Shown here: positions 9,214 to 18,240 of the stretch, piece after piece
How the letters are laid out: every line of letters begins with the position of its first letter
Numbering within the stretch: position 1 is the first letter of the stretch
Assembly: GCA_029243605.1 (NCBI GenBank)
Contig: JAQWRT010000006.1
Coordinates: forward strand, 1 to 45,679
Length of the DNA stretch: 45,679 bases
Direction: 5' to 3'
Origin: Myxococcota bacterium
GTDB taxonomy: Bacteria > Myxococcota_A > UBA9160 > UBA4427
The notes under the pieces: model-generated
What the model was told of the DNA's origin: nothing
The model's database searches: none
Seen by the model: only the letters and a program-made list of their open reading frames with translations
Made by a program: the position numbers and the translations under genes

Positions 9214-9822
9214 ATGCCGTTCTCCCGGGAACGGGGTCTCGCACTTGGTCTGGCCCTGGGGCTCATGCTGGCCCCCAACGACGCCTTTGCTTTGGAGGAG
9301 AGCTCCCATGAGCACCGCCTCGGCTACGGGCTCGCCATCGGCTACGGCTACGGGGTGGCGCCCAGGGACAACCAGCGCGGAAGCGACGTGCAGGACGTGC
9401 GCACCCTGGCCATCGAGCCCAGCCTTCGCATACCCCTCCACACCTTTGGCGATGGCGAGGCCTGGTACGACGGGCGCCTGGACGGCCTACTCCAAGCCAC
9501 CGTGTTGGTCGAGCTCGACCCCCGAAGCGGGACCGCTGCCGGGGGGAGCTTGGGGCTCCGCTACCTCTTCAGCCCGAACTGGAAAACCCGACCCTATATC
9601 GAAGGCAGTCTCGGGGTGGGCGACCTGGATTTCGGCCTTACCGGTCAGGATGATGGGGTGAGTTTTTTCATCCATACGGCACTGGGCATTCGTCACCCCA
9701 TAAGCGACGATTTTTCCCTGATCGCCAGCGTGCTCTGGCAACACGTCTCGAATGCCAACAGCCATCCGCCCAACCTGGGCATCGACACCGTCGGATTCAG
9801 GGTCGGCCTCGAACTCTGGTAG
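9214..9822 (+). CDS. PagL-like lipid A 3-O-deacylase (acyloxyacyl hydrolase)
   Basis: Outer-membrane beta-barrel of about 202 residues with a signal peptide ending near ..NDAFA-LEESS. PagL removes the 3-linked acyl chain from lipid A. The C-terminal signature WQHVSNANSHPPNLGID contains the His-x-Ser dyad plus the Asn/Pro/Gly pattern of PagL enzymes, and the protein ends in aromatic Trp as outer-membrane barrels do. Alternating strand-like segments (SLGLRYLFS, RPYIEGSLGVG) fit a barrel. ATG at 9214 is chosen because it gives a clean signal peptide; an earlier TTG overlapping the hemJ stop would add an unlikely extension. It implies that the organism makes lipid A. Activity is not proven. Confidence 0.8.
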   Translation: MPFSRERGLALGLALGLMLAPNDAFALEESSHEHRLGYGLAIGYGYGVAPRDNQRGSDVQDVRTLAIEPSLRIPLHTFGDGEAWYDGRLDGLLQATVLVELDPRSGTAAGGSLGLRYLFSPNWKTRPYIEGSLGVGDLDFGLTGQDDGVSFFIHTALGIRHPISDDFSLIASVLWQHVSNANSHPPNLGIDTVGFRVGLELW

Positions 9823-9883
9823 CACCCCCGGGCGCAACCGCTCCGAAACCGGGCCGGGGGGAAGCGAGCCTCCACAACCCGAC

Positions 9884-10750
9884 TCAGAGCTTGGCGATCA
9901 CCTTGTCGGCGAAGCTCTTGAGCGAACCGATCTTGTGATCCAGGGTCGTCACATCGGCCTCGTAGGCGTTGCGGAAACCGACGATGGCGTCGGTCACCCC
10001 CATATCCTCCAGGCGCTTGATGCCGTCGAGGGTAAAGGCGTCCATGGAGATGACGTGAATCTCGAAGGGCTCCTTTTCCCGACCGTATTCCCGGCGCAAT
10101 TCAGTCAAGCGATCGAGCATCCCCTGGAGATCTTCGGGGGCCCCTCCCGCGTGCATCCAGCCATCGCCCACACGCGCCGCCCTGCGCAGGGCGAGTTCGG
10201 CATGGCCGCCGACCAGGATCGGGACCCGCTGACTCGGGGCGGGACTCATTTTGATGCTCTGAAAATCGAAATGATCCCCGTGAAACTCGAAGAATTCACC
10301 GGTTTCCAGGCCCCGGATGATGTCGATCATCTCGTCCATGCGCTTACCCCGCGCGGCCAGGGGCACGCCGGTCACGGCAAAATCCTCGGGCCAGGGAGAG
10401 ATCCCCACCCCAAAGCCCAGGCGGTTATTGCTGAGCACCGCCACGGACATGGCCTGCTTCGCCATCAATACCGGGTTGCGCACCGGGAGCTTGACCACAA
10501 AGGTCGTGAAGCGCAGGCGCTCGGTCACCGCCGCCAATGTCGCGCACAGGATCATCGGCTCAATGAAGGGTTTGCCGTCGAGAAATTCGCGGTTGCCGTC
10601 GGGCGTGTAGGGGTACTTGCTGTCCGAGACTTCCGGGTAGCAAATACTGTCGGGAATCGTGAAGGAGTGATAGCCGGCCTCTTCCGCCGCGATCGCTAGG
10701 GGGATATAGCTCTCGGGTGAAACCATGGATTCGGCGATGGTAAAGCGCAT
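9884..10750 (-). CDS. Luciferase-like (LLM class) flavin/F420-dependent oxidoreductase
   Basis: A 288-residue TIM-barrel protein of the bacterial luciferase superfamily. Visible features are the N-terminal strand RFTIAESM, the RLRFTTFVVKLPVRNPVLMAKQ segment, RLGFGVGISPWPEDF, and VPILVGGHAELALRRAARVGDGW, a classic LLM signature. Such enzymes use FMNH2 or reduced F420 to oxidise or reduce lipids, alkanes or secondary metabolites. Cofactor choice cannot be settled from the sequence. GAGGA precedes the ATG by about 7 nt. It faces the FAD lactone-oxidase gene divergently across about 250 bp, with no obvious functional partner. Confidence 0.87.
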   Translation of the reverse strand: MRFTIAESMVSPESYIPLAIAAEEAGYHSFTIPDSICYPEVSDSKYPYTPDGNREFLDGKPFIEPMILCATLAAVTERLRFTTFVVKLPVRNPVLMAKQAMSVAVLSNNRLGFGVGISPWPEDFAVTGVPLAARGKRMDEMIDIIRGLETGEFFEFHGDHFDFQSIKMSPAPSQRVPILVGGHAELALRRAARVGDGWMHAGGAPEDLQGMLDRLTELRREYGREKEPFEIHVISMDAFTLDGIKRLEDMGVTDAIVGFRNAYEADVTTLDHKIGSLKSFADKVIAKL

Positions 10751-10997
10751 TCATTCGTCCTCACTGGATGTTCCGCGTTGGATCAATGCGAGGCATCACT
10801 CCACGGCTCGGGTGAGCGTCCGACTCGGGCGAGTCGTCCTCCGCATTGCGGACGGAGCATCGCATAGACGAATCCGGGCCGCCCATATTAGAGGAGCTCC
10901 CCTTGACAAGGGAAAGCCTGATCTCAAGACTCTCTCTAACCCGGCGGTCAGACATTTGTACAGATCCGGCCGAGTACCTGTACTAACGGAGACTGAA

Positions 10998-12179
10998 GTG
11001 GCTCAATGGTCCAACTGGTCGGGGCGCCTTCGCGCCGAACCCGATTCCATCGTCTCGGTCCAGGACGAGTCCCAAGTCGTCGACGCCATTGCCTCCGCCC
11101 AGCGGAATGGACAGCGAGTCGGAGTCGCGGGCGCGTGCCACAGCCATTCCCCCCTGGTTCGCAGCGAGGGCGTCCTGGTGGACGTCACCGGTCTGACCGG
11201 GGTCATCGCCGTGGACCGCGAGGCGGGCTCGGCGAGGATCCGAGCGGGCACACGCATCTCGGAGCTTGGCGAACCCCTGCGCGGCCAGGGCGTGGCGCTC
11301 ATCAACCAGGGCGACATCGATCGCCAGAGCCTGGGCGGGGCCCTGGCCACGGGAACCCACGGTACGGGCGTCGGCCTGGCAAACCTCTCGGCGGGGCTGC
11401 TCGGCGCGCGCATCGCCCTGGGCGACGGCCGCGTCGTCGAGTGCTCGGCCGATCAGGAGCCCGAACTCTTCCAGGCCGCGCGCTTGAACCTCGGCGGCCT
11501 CGGCGTCGTAACCGAGTTGACCGTGGCCGTGAGGCCCGCCTACCGATTGCGCGAGCGGCTCTGGCTCGAAGACCTAGACACGGTCCTCGACCGCATCGAG
11601 CCCCTCATCCACGCGACCCGGCATTTTGAATTTTTCTGGATGCCCGGTAGCCAAAGGGCTGCCTGCAAGGCCATCGAAGAGACCGAAGACGCACCCGTCT
11701 ACCCCCTGGGCGAGGAGGGCAAGCGGGTGGCTTGGAGCGATCAAGTCCTCGCCAACGAACGCCCGGACAAGCACTCGGAGATGGAGTACTCGGTTGCCCG
11801 GGAAGACGGCCCCGAGTGTTTTCGCCAGCTCGCCGAGATGCTCCAGCGCGATTTTCCCGAACTCGCGTGGCCCCTGGAGTACCGAAGCCTGGCCGAAGAT
11901 GACGTCTGGCTCTCCACTGCCTACGAAAGGCCCACGGCGACCCTCTCGGTTCATCAGGGAATCGACGCCCCGGACGAACCGGTTTTCCGGGCCAGCGAGG
12001 CCCTCTTCAAGGAATTCGCCGGCCGGCCGCATTGGGGCAAGGTGCATTACCGAACCGGGGGGGAGCTGGCCGATCTCCACCCGAGATGGGCCGACTGGTG
12101 GCGGGTTCGCAACGCCTGGGATCCCGAGGATCGATTCCTCGGCCCCCACCTCGAATCCCTCCGCGAATCGGGCGACTGA
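10998..12179 (+). CDS. FAD-linked sugar-lactone/alditol oxidase family protein
   Basis: A 393-residue FAD-binding PCMH/VAO-type oxidase in the D-arabinono-1,4-lactone/L-gulonolactone/alditol oxidase group. The N-terminus reads WSNWSGRLRAEPDSIV. GACHSHSP occupies the place of the family's GxGHS flavin-attachment motif, with His present for covalent FAD. GGALATGTHGTG and LGGLGVVTELTV are strong family motifs. The C-terminal ALO domain ends in WDPEDRFLGPHL. GTG at 10998 is chosen because GGAGA lies about 6 nt upstream and the longer ORF adds unrelated residues. The substrate (a polyol or an aldonolactone) is not determinable from the sequence. The gene is divergent from the LLM gene. Confidence 0.85.
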   Translation: MAQWSNWSGRLRAEPDSIVSVQDESQVVDAIASAQRNGQRVGVAGACHSHSPLVRSEGVLVDVTGLTGVIAVDREAGSARIRAGTRISELGEPLRGQGVALINQGDIDRQSLGGALATGTHGTGVGLANLSAGLLGARIALGDGRVVECSADQEPELFQAARLNLGGLGVVTELTVAVRPAYRLRERLWLEDLDTVLDRIEPLIHATRHFEFFWMPGSQRAACKAIEETEDAPVYPLGEEGKRVAWSDQVLANERPDKHSEMEYSVAREDGPECFRQLAEMLQRDFPELAWPLEYRSLAEDDVWLSTAYERPTATLSVHQGIDAPDEPVFRASEALFKEFAGRPHWGKVHYRTGGELADLHPRWADWWRVRNAWDPEDRFLGPHLESLRESGD

Positions 12180-12225
12180 TCGCCCGAGGGGCGAGTTGCC
12201 GCGAGGCATCGTCTATGGTTCGGCC

Positions 12226-13290
12226 ATGGCTGCAGACGAATTAATTTTTGACCCGGGCGTGCTGAAAGACGAAGCGCTCTGCGAGTTCCAGGGCTACGGC
12301 GCCGCCGAGCGCCACGGAGGCGTCGCGATCCTCCCCTGGCGGGCGGCCTGGCTTGAGGCCACGGCGGCGGGGGTAGCGGCCCTGGGCTCGGCCCCCTCCC
12401 GGGACGAAGGAAGTTTTCGCCAGGGCCTGGTCCACCTGCAAAAGAGCCGGGCGGCCACCTGGCGGGATCTCGGCCACGCGTGGCAGCTCATCGAGCCTGG
12501 CGGACGGCTGCTCGTCTGCGGCGGAAACGAATTGGGCATCCGCTCGGCGGTGAAACGATTGAACCGGGAATTGGGCCAGGAAGCCCGGGTGCTCGCCAAT
12601 CGGCGCCATGCGCGCATCGTCGCCTTCGAGCGGACGGAATCCTCTGCTCCCGAGGCCGCTCCCGCGAGCCAGATCGTTTTATCTCCGCCCGGGGGAGATC
12701 GTCAGGCTCTCCATGCCGAACCCGGGGTCTTCAGCGCCAAACGCCTGGACGTGGGCACCCAGCTCCTGCTCGAAGCCCTCGCCGAGCAACCCCCTGCCCG
12801 GCGCGTGCTCGATCTCGGTTGCGGCATCGGGCCACTGGGCCTCTCGGCCCTGCTCCGCTGGCCCGATGCCAGAGCCCTGCTCCTCGACGGTGACCTGCGT
12901 GCCGTGGCCAGCGGAACCCGGAACGCCGACAGCTTGGGGGTCGCGTCGCGATCCCGAGTCGAGTGGTGGGATGCCGAGGAAGCCTGCCCCGAGGACGACT
13001 TCGACCTGGCCCTGGTCAACCCTCCCTTCCACGGCGGAAAAGAAGTCGACCTGCGCCCCGCCCGGGCCATGTTCACCCGCCTGACCGAAGCCCTATCCCG
13101 GGGAGGTCGCGCGCTGATCGTCGCCAACCGAACGCTTCCCTACGAGCACAGTCTCTCGGCGGCGGGTTCCATGGAAATTCTTCGCGCCGAACGGGGCTAC
13201 AAGATCATCGGCTTCACTCGGGGCCGGGCCAGCACCACTCCGGGATCCGGCCGCTCGAGAGGGGGGCGGTCCCACTCGAAATCACGTTGA
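12226..13290 (+). CDS. RsmC/RlmG-like rRNA guanine-N2 methyltransferase
   Basis: A 354-residue, two-domain SAM methyltransferase. The N-terminal half is a degenerate Rossmann-like domain (GGRLLVCGGNELGIRSAVKRL). The C-terminal MTS domain has the SAM motif VLDLGCGIGPLG and the catalytic NPPFHGGKEVD, the NPPF tetrad that flips the target base. This layout matches RsmC (16S m2G1207) and RlmG (23S m2G1835); which rRNA is modified is not decidable here. ATG at 12226 begins MAADELIF; the much longer ORF upstream is a shadow of the oxidase gene. The tail after the fold is Arg/Ser-rich and unusual (about 20 residues). It precedes the DUF3806 gene by 23 nt. Confidence 0.85.
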   Translation: MAADELIFDPGVLKDEALCEFQGYGAAERHGGVAILPWRAAWLEATAAGVAALGSAPSRDEGSFRQGLVHLQKSRAATWRDLGHAWQLIEPGGRLLVCGGNELGIRSAVKRLNRELGQEARVLANRRHARIVAFERTESSAPEAAPASQIVLSPPGGDRQALHAEPGVFSAKRLDVGTQLLLEALAEQPPARRVLDLGCGIGPLGLSALLRWPDARALLLDGDLRAVASGTRNADSLGVASRSRVEWWDAEEACPEDDFDLALVNPPFHGGKEVDLRPARAMFTRLTEALSRGGRALIVANRTLPYEHSLSAAGSMEILRAERGYKIIGFTRGRASTTPGSGRSRGGRSHSKSR

Positions 13291-13313
13291 GACCAACCCG
13301 TGTTTCGCGTGGG

Positions 13314-13976
13314 ATGAGCTACCCTCCAAGCGCTCCGCGTCCTCTCGACAGCGAGCAAACACCGAGGTCAAATTTGCCGAATAGACCCCATATCCCCAAC
13401 TTGCGGCCGGCCTCGGCCCTCCTCGGCCTGGCCCTCGGTCTGGCCGCCGGGCTACTGCTCGGGCTGAGCACCCCCCCCACGGCCTCGGCCCAGCTCAAAC
13501 AACGAACCGTCGAAGAGCCGGGCACGTCGGACCGGATCAAGTCGAGTCGCCAACGCGAACTCGCCAGTACGCTCTCAAGGCGCCATCTCGGCACCCCCCT
13601 CACCGGCGGAGAAATTCGCGACCTCGAAATCCTCCAGCGCCTGCTGGACAGTCGCGCCATCGACCGGGAAGACGTCTTCGAACAGCAGGCTCTGGGCCTC
13701 GCCCTCGGCGATGTCATGGCCCAGAACCTGGACCTTCATTGGGTGGTGGTGGACGACGATTACGGCCGAAGCCGAGCCCTTCGCTGGAAGGAGGAGCAAG
13801 ATCTCTTCTTCCCCGTGACCCTCTTCTCGAAACGGATCCAACAGGGTCGACCCGTCGAAGTGCACGAACTCTACGACGTGGTCGCCGACCGGGTTGCCAC
13901 GCTCAAGGCCCGGTCCCTCCCCCATCGACGCGGGCGCGTCGTCATCCCCGCCCGGCCCGAAAAACAAAGCGACTAA
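13314..13976 (+). CDS. Exported DUF3806-domain protein
   Basis: A 220-residue protein with an N-terminal hydrophobic stretch (about 33-58) ending TASA-Q, which looks like a signal peptide or anchor. The C-terminal part resembles DUF3806: LALGDVMAQNLDLHWVVV, DDYGRSRALRW, then FPVTLFSKRI and VHELYDVVADRV. Function is unknown for the family. The long, basic, Pro-rich N-terminal extension before the hydrophobic segment is odd for a signal peptide, so the true start may be internal. The last 35 nt overlap the convergent DCC-family gene. The DUF match is from memory of the family pattern. Confidence 0.7.
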   Translation: MSYPPSAPRPLDSEQTPRSNLPNRPHIPNLRPASALLGLALGLAAGLLLGLSTPPTASAQLKQRTVEEPGTSDRIKSSRQRELASTLSRRHLGTPLTGGEIRDLEILQRLLDSRAIDREDVFEQQALGLALGDVMAQNLDLHWVVVDDDYGRSRALRWKEEQDLFFPVTLFSKRIQQGRPVEVHELYDVVADRVATLKARSLPHRRGRVVIPARPEKQSD

Positions 13977-14334
13977 TCCTCTGGCGGTTATGCGCCACGG
14001 CCCGATAGACGAGTTCGACGCCCCAGACCAGGGGAACCGAGCCCAGCACCCGGGCGGTTCGTGGATAGCCGAGGGCTCCGAGAATAAAAAGCAGCGCTCG
14101 GCCAGCCCGCAGCACTCCCCCCTCGCCGTCGATCACATGGAGCGCATCTGCGCATGCCCGACGGAGAGATTCGGTCATGGGCGGCGATGGAGCGTCCTGA
14201 TAGGCGACGACTTCGAGCCGGTCGGCCACGTCGATCTCCTGGCACCGTTCAGCCGCCCGGCGACACAAAGCGCATTCGCCATCCCAGAGAACCAGGGGGC
14301 GCCGCGCTGCCGAGTCCCGCAAGAGCTCGCTCAT
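13942..14334 (-). CDS. DCC-family (DUF393) thiol-disulfide oxidoreductase-like protein
   Basis: A 130-residue protein with the family signature LVLWDGECALCRRA: Asp, then Cys-x-x-Cys, in a thioredoxin-like fold. Other family features are VIDGEGGVLRAGRALLFILGAL and a C-terminal basic segment HNRQRISRF. Family members are predicted thiol-disulfide exchange proteins; partners are largely unknown. It lies 41 nt downstream of the MFS transporter on the same strand, so the two may share a transcript. The end overlaps the DUF3806 gene on the other strand by 35 nt, an uncommonly long convergent overlap. Confidence 0.85.
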   Translation of the reverse strand: MSELLRDSAARRPLVLWDGECALCRRAAERCQEIDVADRLEVVAYQDAPSPPMTESLRRACADALHVIDGEGGVLRAGRALLFILGALGYPRTARVLGSVPLVWGVELVYRAVAHNRQRISRFVFRAGRG

Positions 14335-14375
14335 GACGACCAGCGTAGCCGAGCCCGTCCTCGAGGCACAGGAAC

Positions 14376-15692
14376 TCAGCCCTCGAGGGCGTCCTTTGCC
14401 TTGAGATCGGCGACCAGGGTCCTAGCCGCCAGGGCGTAGTGGAGCACAGACCAGGCCGCGAAGATGACGACCACCGACAGCAGCGCGTAGCGCAAAGACT
14501 CGATGCCGAAGGAACCCTGGAGCAGATCGCTCAGGATGCCGACGGCCTGAGGACCGAGACCGAGGCCGATGAGATTGATCACAAAGAGCAGGATCGCCGA
14601 AGCCGTCGCCCGCATCCGTGGCGGAACGATGCTCTGGGTCGTCGCGAAAGTCGGCCCAAGATACATGCCACCGAGGAACGAGCCCGGAAAAGAGAGGAGC
14701 AAAGCCATATGACCGTCGGGCCACAAGTAGAGGAGGAATGCGAACGGGATATAGATCGCCGTGGCCACCGCCGGCACCCACATATGCCAACGAAGATCTC
14801 GGACCGCGAGCCGATCGCTCAGGAACCCTCCCAGATAGGTGCCCGCCACGCCGCCGGTGAAGCCGAGAGCCGCCAGCCAGGTACCGAGCTCGCCGCTCGG
14901 GATACCGTGGGAGCGCATAAAGAACGAGGCGACAAAGGCGCTCGCGCCATAGCCGTAGAAGGCGTGGAGCGCGGCCCCGAAGGCCATGTGGCGGAAGGAG
15001 CGAAGGGAGAGCATAAAGCGCAGAACCTCCCGGGTATTCCCTCCTGCATGGTTGCTCGCCACTCCGTCTTGAGCGCCCCGGGGCGGCTCGGGCAGAGTCA
15101 GCTTCACGATGATGGCTAGAAAGCAACCCGGGAGCCCCACGACCATGAAGGCCACGCGCCAATCGAATAACTCGTTGAGCCACCCCCCCGCCCAGAACCC
15201 AATGGCCCCCCCAATGGGGATTCCCAAGGAGTAGATCGAGAGCGCCGTCGCTCGGCGCTCGGGCGGAAAATAATCGGAGATCAACGAGTGGGCGGGCGGG
15301 CTGCAACCCGCCTCGCCAATGCCCACGCCCACCCGCGCAATGGCGAGATGGGCAAAACTACGGGCCAACCCCGTGGCCGCCGTCATCGCACTCCAAATAA
15401 AAACGGCCAGAGCGATGATCGTCGTGCGCTTCCCCCGATCGGCCCAGCGCGCGATGGGAATCCCCATAACGGTATAGAAGAGCGCGAACGCGATGCCCGA
15501 CAGAAATCCAAGATAGGTATCCGAAACGTCGAAGGTCTTCTTGATATCCTCGAGCAGGATCGAGAGAATCGAACGGTCGACGAAATTAAAAACGTAAACG
15601 ACCACCAGCAACGCCAGGGCGTATCGACTGGTTCCAACCGAGATGGGCGCGGGCTCGACGGTGCGAGGAGCCGTTGTCTCAAGCGGGGGCAT
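14376..15692 (-). CDS. MFS transporter, Spinster-like
   Basis: A 438-residue major facilitator with about 12 transmembrane segments. Motifs include FNFVDRSILSILL in TM1, GIPIARWADRGKRTTII (loop 2-3 motif A), and RVGVGIGEAGCSPPAHSLISDYFPPERRATALS, typical of the Spinster/sphingolipid-transporter-like branch common in bacteria that degrade aromatics or lipids. It lies divergent to the FAD monooxygenase-SDR-CMD run, separated by about 155 bp, which suggests it imports or exports the substrate of that pathway. Substrate is not deducible. ATG 15692 is used; no other start is clearly better. Confidence 0.88.
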   Translation of the reverse strand: MPPLETTAPRTVEPAPISVGTSRYALALLVVVYVFNFVDRSILSILLEDIKKTFDVSDTYLGFLSGIAFALFYTVMGIPIARWADRGKRTTIIALAVFIWSAMTAATGLARSFAHLAIARVGVGIGEAGCSPPAHSLISDYFPPERRATALSIYSLGIPIGGAIGFWAGGWLNELFDWRVAFMVVGLPGCFLAIIVKLTLPEPPRGAQDGVASNHAGGNTREVLRFMLSLRSFRHMAFGAALHAFYGYGASAFVASFFMRSHGIPSGELGTWLAALGFTGGVAGTYLGGFLSDRLAVRDLRWHMWVPAVATAIYIPFAFLLYLWPDGHMALLLSFPGSFLGGMYLGPTFATTQSIVPPRMRATASAILLFVINLIGLGLGPQAVGILSDLLQGSFGIESLRYALLSVVVIFAAWSVLHYALAARTLVADLKAKDALEG

Positions 15693-15848
15693 CGCAAAAG
15701 CCTACCACCTTCCCTCCTCGTTCCAGTTTTTTTCTTTACAGAGCAAGATCCAGGCGTGAGAAGACGGCTGGCGAGATCCAACGCGTTGGGCGAGCCTATG
15801 CACCCATCAACCACCACCGGCAGCGGCCACGAATCAGCGAACGGAATC

Positions 15849-17387
15849 ATGAGCGGCAAAGAAGAAAGCGACAGCGGGCCAACCGCCCACGCCCAGTCGA
15901 CCCGAGAGATCATCATCGTCGGTGGCAGCGCGGCGGGGCTCTTCGCAGCACTCGCCCTTTCCCGCCAGGGCCATAGGGTCACCGTCCTCGAGGGCGAATC
16001 CCTGCCCCCGTGTGATTCCCCCATGGAGGCCTTCGACCTCTGGGAGCGGAGAGGCGCTCCCCAGACGCGTCATTCCCACGCCTTCCTGGCGCGCCTCCAT
16101 AACGGGATCCGCGATAGGGCGCCCAAACTCTATCAAGAATTGATGGCCGCCGGAGCCGAACCCCTGCCCTTCAGTGATCTCGTCCGGGGCACATTCGAAG
16201 ACCCCGAACTCATCCCCGAAGACGATGAAATCGTCTTGCTGGCGTGTCGACGAATCACCCTGGATTGGACCCTGCGCCGACATATCGAAGAGTCGACCAC
16301 GGCTCGCTACCGGGCGGGCATCAAGGTGACTGGACTCGTGGCCCAGCGCGACCCGGCGTCCGGGCTGCCCCGAGTGGAGGGCGTCGAAATCCTGAACGCC
16401 GAGGGCGAGCAGGAAACCCTGCCCGCGGACCTGGTCGTTGACGCCTCGGGCCGGAATACCCAACTCGCCCAATGGCTCGAAGCCATCGGAGCCGAAGCCC
16501 TGGAGAAGGATTCCGAGGGCTGCGGAATTTTCTATTGCTCGCGCTTCTACCGGGTCCTCGAAGGCGTCGCGCCGCCCACTCTCGATGGGCCCATCGGCGG
16601 TGACCTCGGCTACCTCAAATACGCAATTTTCATGGGCGACTCGCAGATCTTCTCGATCACCCTGGCCGCTTCCCCAAACGACGATGCCCTGCGCAAGGTC
16701 CGGGACGCCGACACCTTCCAGGCCGTGGCAAAATCTCTTCCCACCACAGGTCCCTGGGTGGCGACTGAAATCTCCGAACCCATTACCGATGTCTACACCT
16801 ACGCCAATCTCAAGAACACCCTCCGGCACTTTGTCCGAAACGAGAAGCCCCTGGCCTTGGGCATCTATCCCATCGGCGACGCCTTGATGCACCAAAACCC
16901 CATATCCGGCCGGGGCTGCACCTCGGCCTGGGTTTCCGCCTGGCTACTCGCCGACGCCTACGCCCACCACCCCGACGACGCCCTGGCCTTCGCCCAGGAA
17001 GTCGACGCGGGCATCGCCAGAGAACTCGTCCCCTGGTACGCGAACGCACTCGAGCAGGATCGCGCGGCCAAGGAGCGCGACAAGGTCGACAACCGGGGCG
17101 ATGACCCCTTCGCCTTCCAGCGCGAAGACGGCTCCATCGACCCCAAAGCGTATATGCGTTCGGTCCTCGTCCACGGCCTTGTTCCCGCACTGCGCGAGGA
17201 CATTGTGGTCCTTCGCGCCTTTATGCGAGTCTTCAACATGCTCGACAGCCCCCAGGACCTGATGGCGACCCCAGACCTGCTCGCGCGAGTCCTGGCGATC
17301 TGGCAGGGCCGAGAGGAACGCGAACCGCTCAAAATGGGCCCGGCCCGAGCGGAGATGCTCGAAGAAATCATGCCGCCGTCGGCGTGA
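15849..17387 (+). CDS. FAD-dependent monooxygenase/epoxidase-like oxidoreductase
   Basis: A flavoprotein of about 512 residues in the p-hydroxybenzoate-hydroxylase-fold group. The N-terminal Rossmann motif IIIVGGSAAGLFAALAL binds the FAD ADP moiety, followed by VVDASGRN (the DG-like motif) and YPIGDALMHQNPISGRG (the GD motif contacting FAD ribose). The pattern GAPQTRHSHAF resembles FAD epoxidases of polyether pathways and uncharacterised myxobacterial homologues. The likely reaction is hydroxylation or epoxidation of a hydrophobic substrate with NAD(P)H and O2. ATG 15849 places the Rossmann motif near residue 20; ATG 15798 is also possible. Only 25 nt separate it from the SDR gene, which suggests an operon. 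Confidence 0.82.
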   Translation: MSGKEESDSGPTAHAQSTREIIIVGGSAAGLFAALALSRQGHRVTVLEGESLPPCDSPMEAFDLWERRGAPQTRHSHAFLARLHNGIRDRAPKLYQELMAAGAEPLPFSDLVRGTFEDPELIPEDDEIVLLACRRITLDWTLRRHIEESTTARYRAGIKVTGLVAQRDPASGLPRVEGVEILNAEGEQETLPADLVVDASGRNTQLAQWLEAIGAEALEKDSEGCGIFYCSRFYRVLEGVAPPTLDGPIGGDLGYLKYAIFMGDSQIFSITLAASPNDDALRKVRDADTFQAVAKSLPTTGPWVATEISEPITDVYTYANLKNTLRHFVRNEKPLALGIYPIGDALMHQNPISGRGCTSAWVSAWLLADAYAHHPDDALAFAQEVDAGIARELVPWYANALEQDRAAKERDKVDNRGDDPFAFQREDGSIDPKAYMRSVLVHGLVPALREDIVVLRAFMRVFNMLDSPQDLMATPDLLARVLAIWQGREEREPLKMGPARAEMLEEIMPPSA

Positions 17388-17412
17388 TGGGCTGCTATTG
17401 GTAGGGACGCCG

Positions 17413-18198
17413 ATGACCCAACCCGCCCCTCCCCTTCAAGAGTCACCCCGCACCGCCATCGTCACCGGCGCGTCGTCGGGACTCGGCGTGGCCATCGCTC
17501 GGGGACTCGGCGCCCTGGGCTGGCGGGTCGCCATCGGCGCCCGACGAACGGATCGCCTGGAGGACACCGCTCGGGAAGTCGAGGAAGCCGGGGGGCGGGC
17601 ATTCGCCCACGCCCTGGATGTCGCCGACCCGGAATCCGTCGACCGCTTCTTCACCGCCGTGGAGGCCGAATTCGGACGGGTGGACGTGGTGGTCAACAAC
17701 GCGGGGATGAGTCACCCAGGCTTGCTCAAGGACATCGAACCCGGGAAGATTGCCGAGGAAATCGCCGTCAATCTCGCCGGGGCGGCGTACATGTGCCAGA
17801 GAGCCCTAGGCCCCCTCTATGCCGCCCGGGCACGCGGTGATTTCGTCTTCATCAGCTCCGATGCCAAGCGCTCTCCGAGGCCCCACCAGGCGATCTACAC
17901 CGCCACCAAGGCGGGCCTCGAAGGCCTGGCGGCGGCCCTGGCCCTGGAATTCGAGGGCACCGGCCTGCGCTCGACGGTCATTCGGGTGGGCCCGGCGATG
18001 AGCGAATACGCCGCGAATTGGGGGGAGGCGGTGATCACCGAACTCGTCCAGCGCTGGCAGCATTTCGGTTTGCAGCGCCATCTGGCGATGATGCCCGGCG
18101 AAGCCATCGCCCGGGCTGTCGTCACCGCGGTCACAACACCCGAGGGCGTTCGTATCGATACGCTCGAGGTACAACCCGAGGCGCCCCGCGATCCCTGA
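17413..18198 (+). CDS. Short-chain dehydrogenase/reductase
   Basis: A classical SDR of 261 residues. The cofactor glycine motif TGASSGLG lies near residue 18, NNAG near 96, catalytic Ser in FISSDA, and YTATK provides Tyr and Lys. The Ser-to-Tyr spacing of 12 residues fits the family. The basic residues after strand 2 (GARRTDRLE) suggest NADP(H) preference. It probably oxidises the alcohol or reduces the ketone produced by the preceding monooxygenase. The ATG at 17413 is preferred over an earlier GTG. About 42 nt separate it from the CMD-like gene. Substrate is unknown. Confidence 0.88.
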   Translation: MTQPAPPLQESPRTAIVTGASSGLGVAIARGLGALGWRVAIGARRTDRLEDTAREVEEAGGRAFAHALDVADPESVDRFFTAVEAEFGRVDVVVNNAGMSHPGLLKDIEPGKIAEEIAVNLAGAAYMCQRALGPLYAARARGDFVFISSDAKRSPRPHQAIYTATKAGLEGLAAALALEFEGTGLRSTVIRVGPAMSEYAANWGEAVITELVQRWQHFGLQRHLAMMPGEAIARAVVTAVTTPEGVRIDTLEVQPEAPRDP

Positions 18199-18240
18199 CC
18201 GCCTGCGCGCCGGAGTTCAAAAAACCGAAAGGAAATCATC

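Noticed and set aside
10902..10930. Promoter TTGACA with AAGACT 17 nt downstream before the FAD oxidase gene
   Set aside because: The -35 is perfect but the -10 matches only three of six bases; too weak to list. The rest of the 247-nt gap shows nothing clear.
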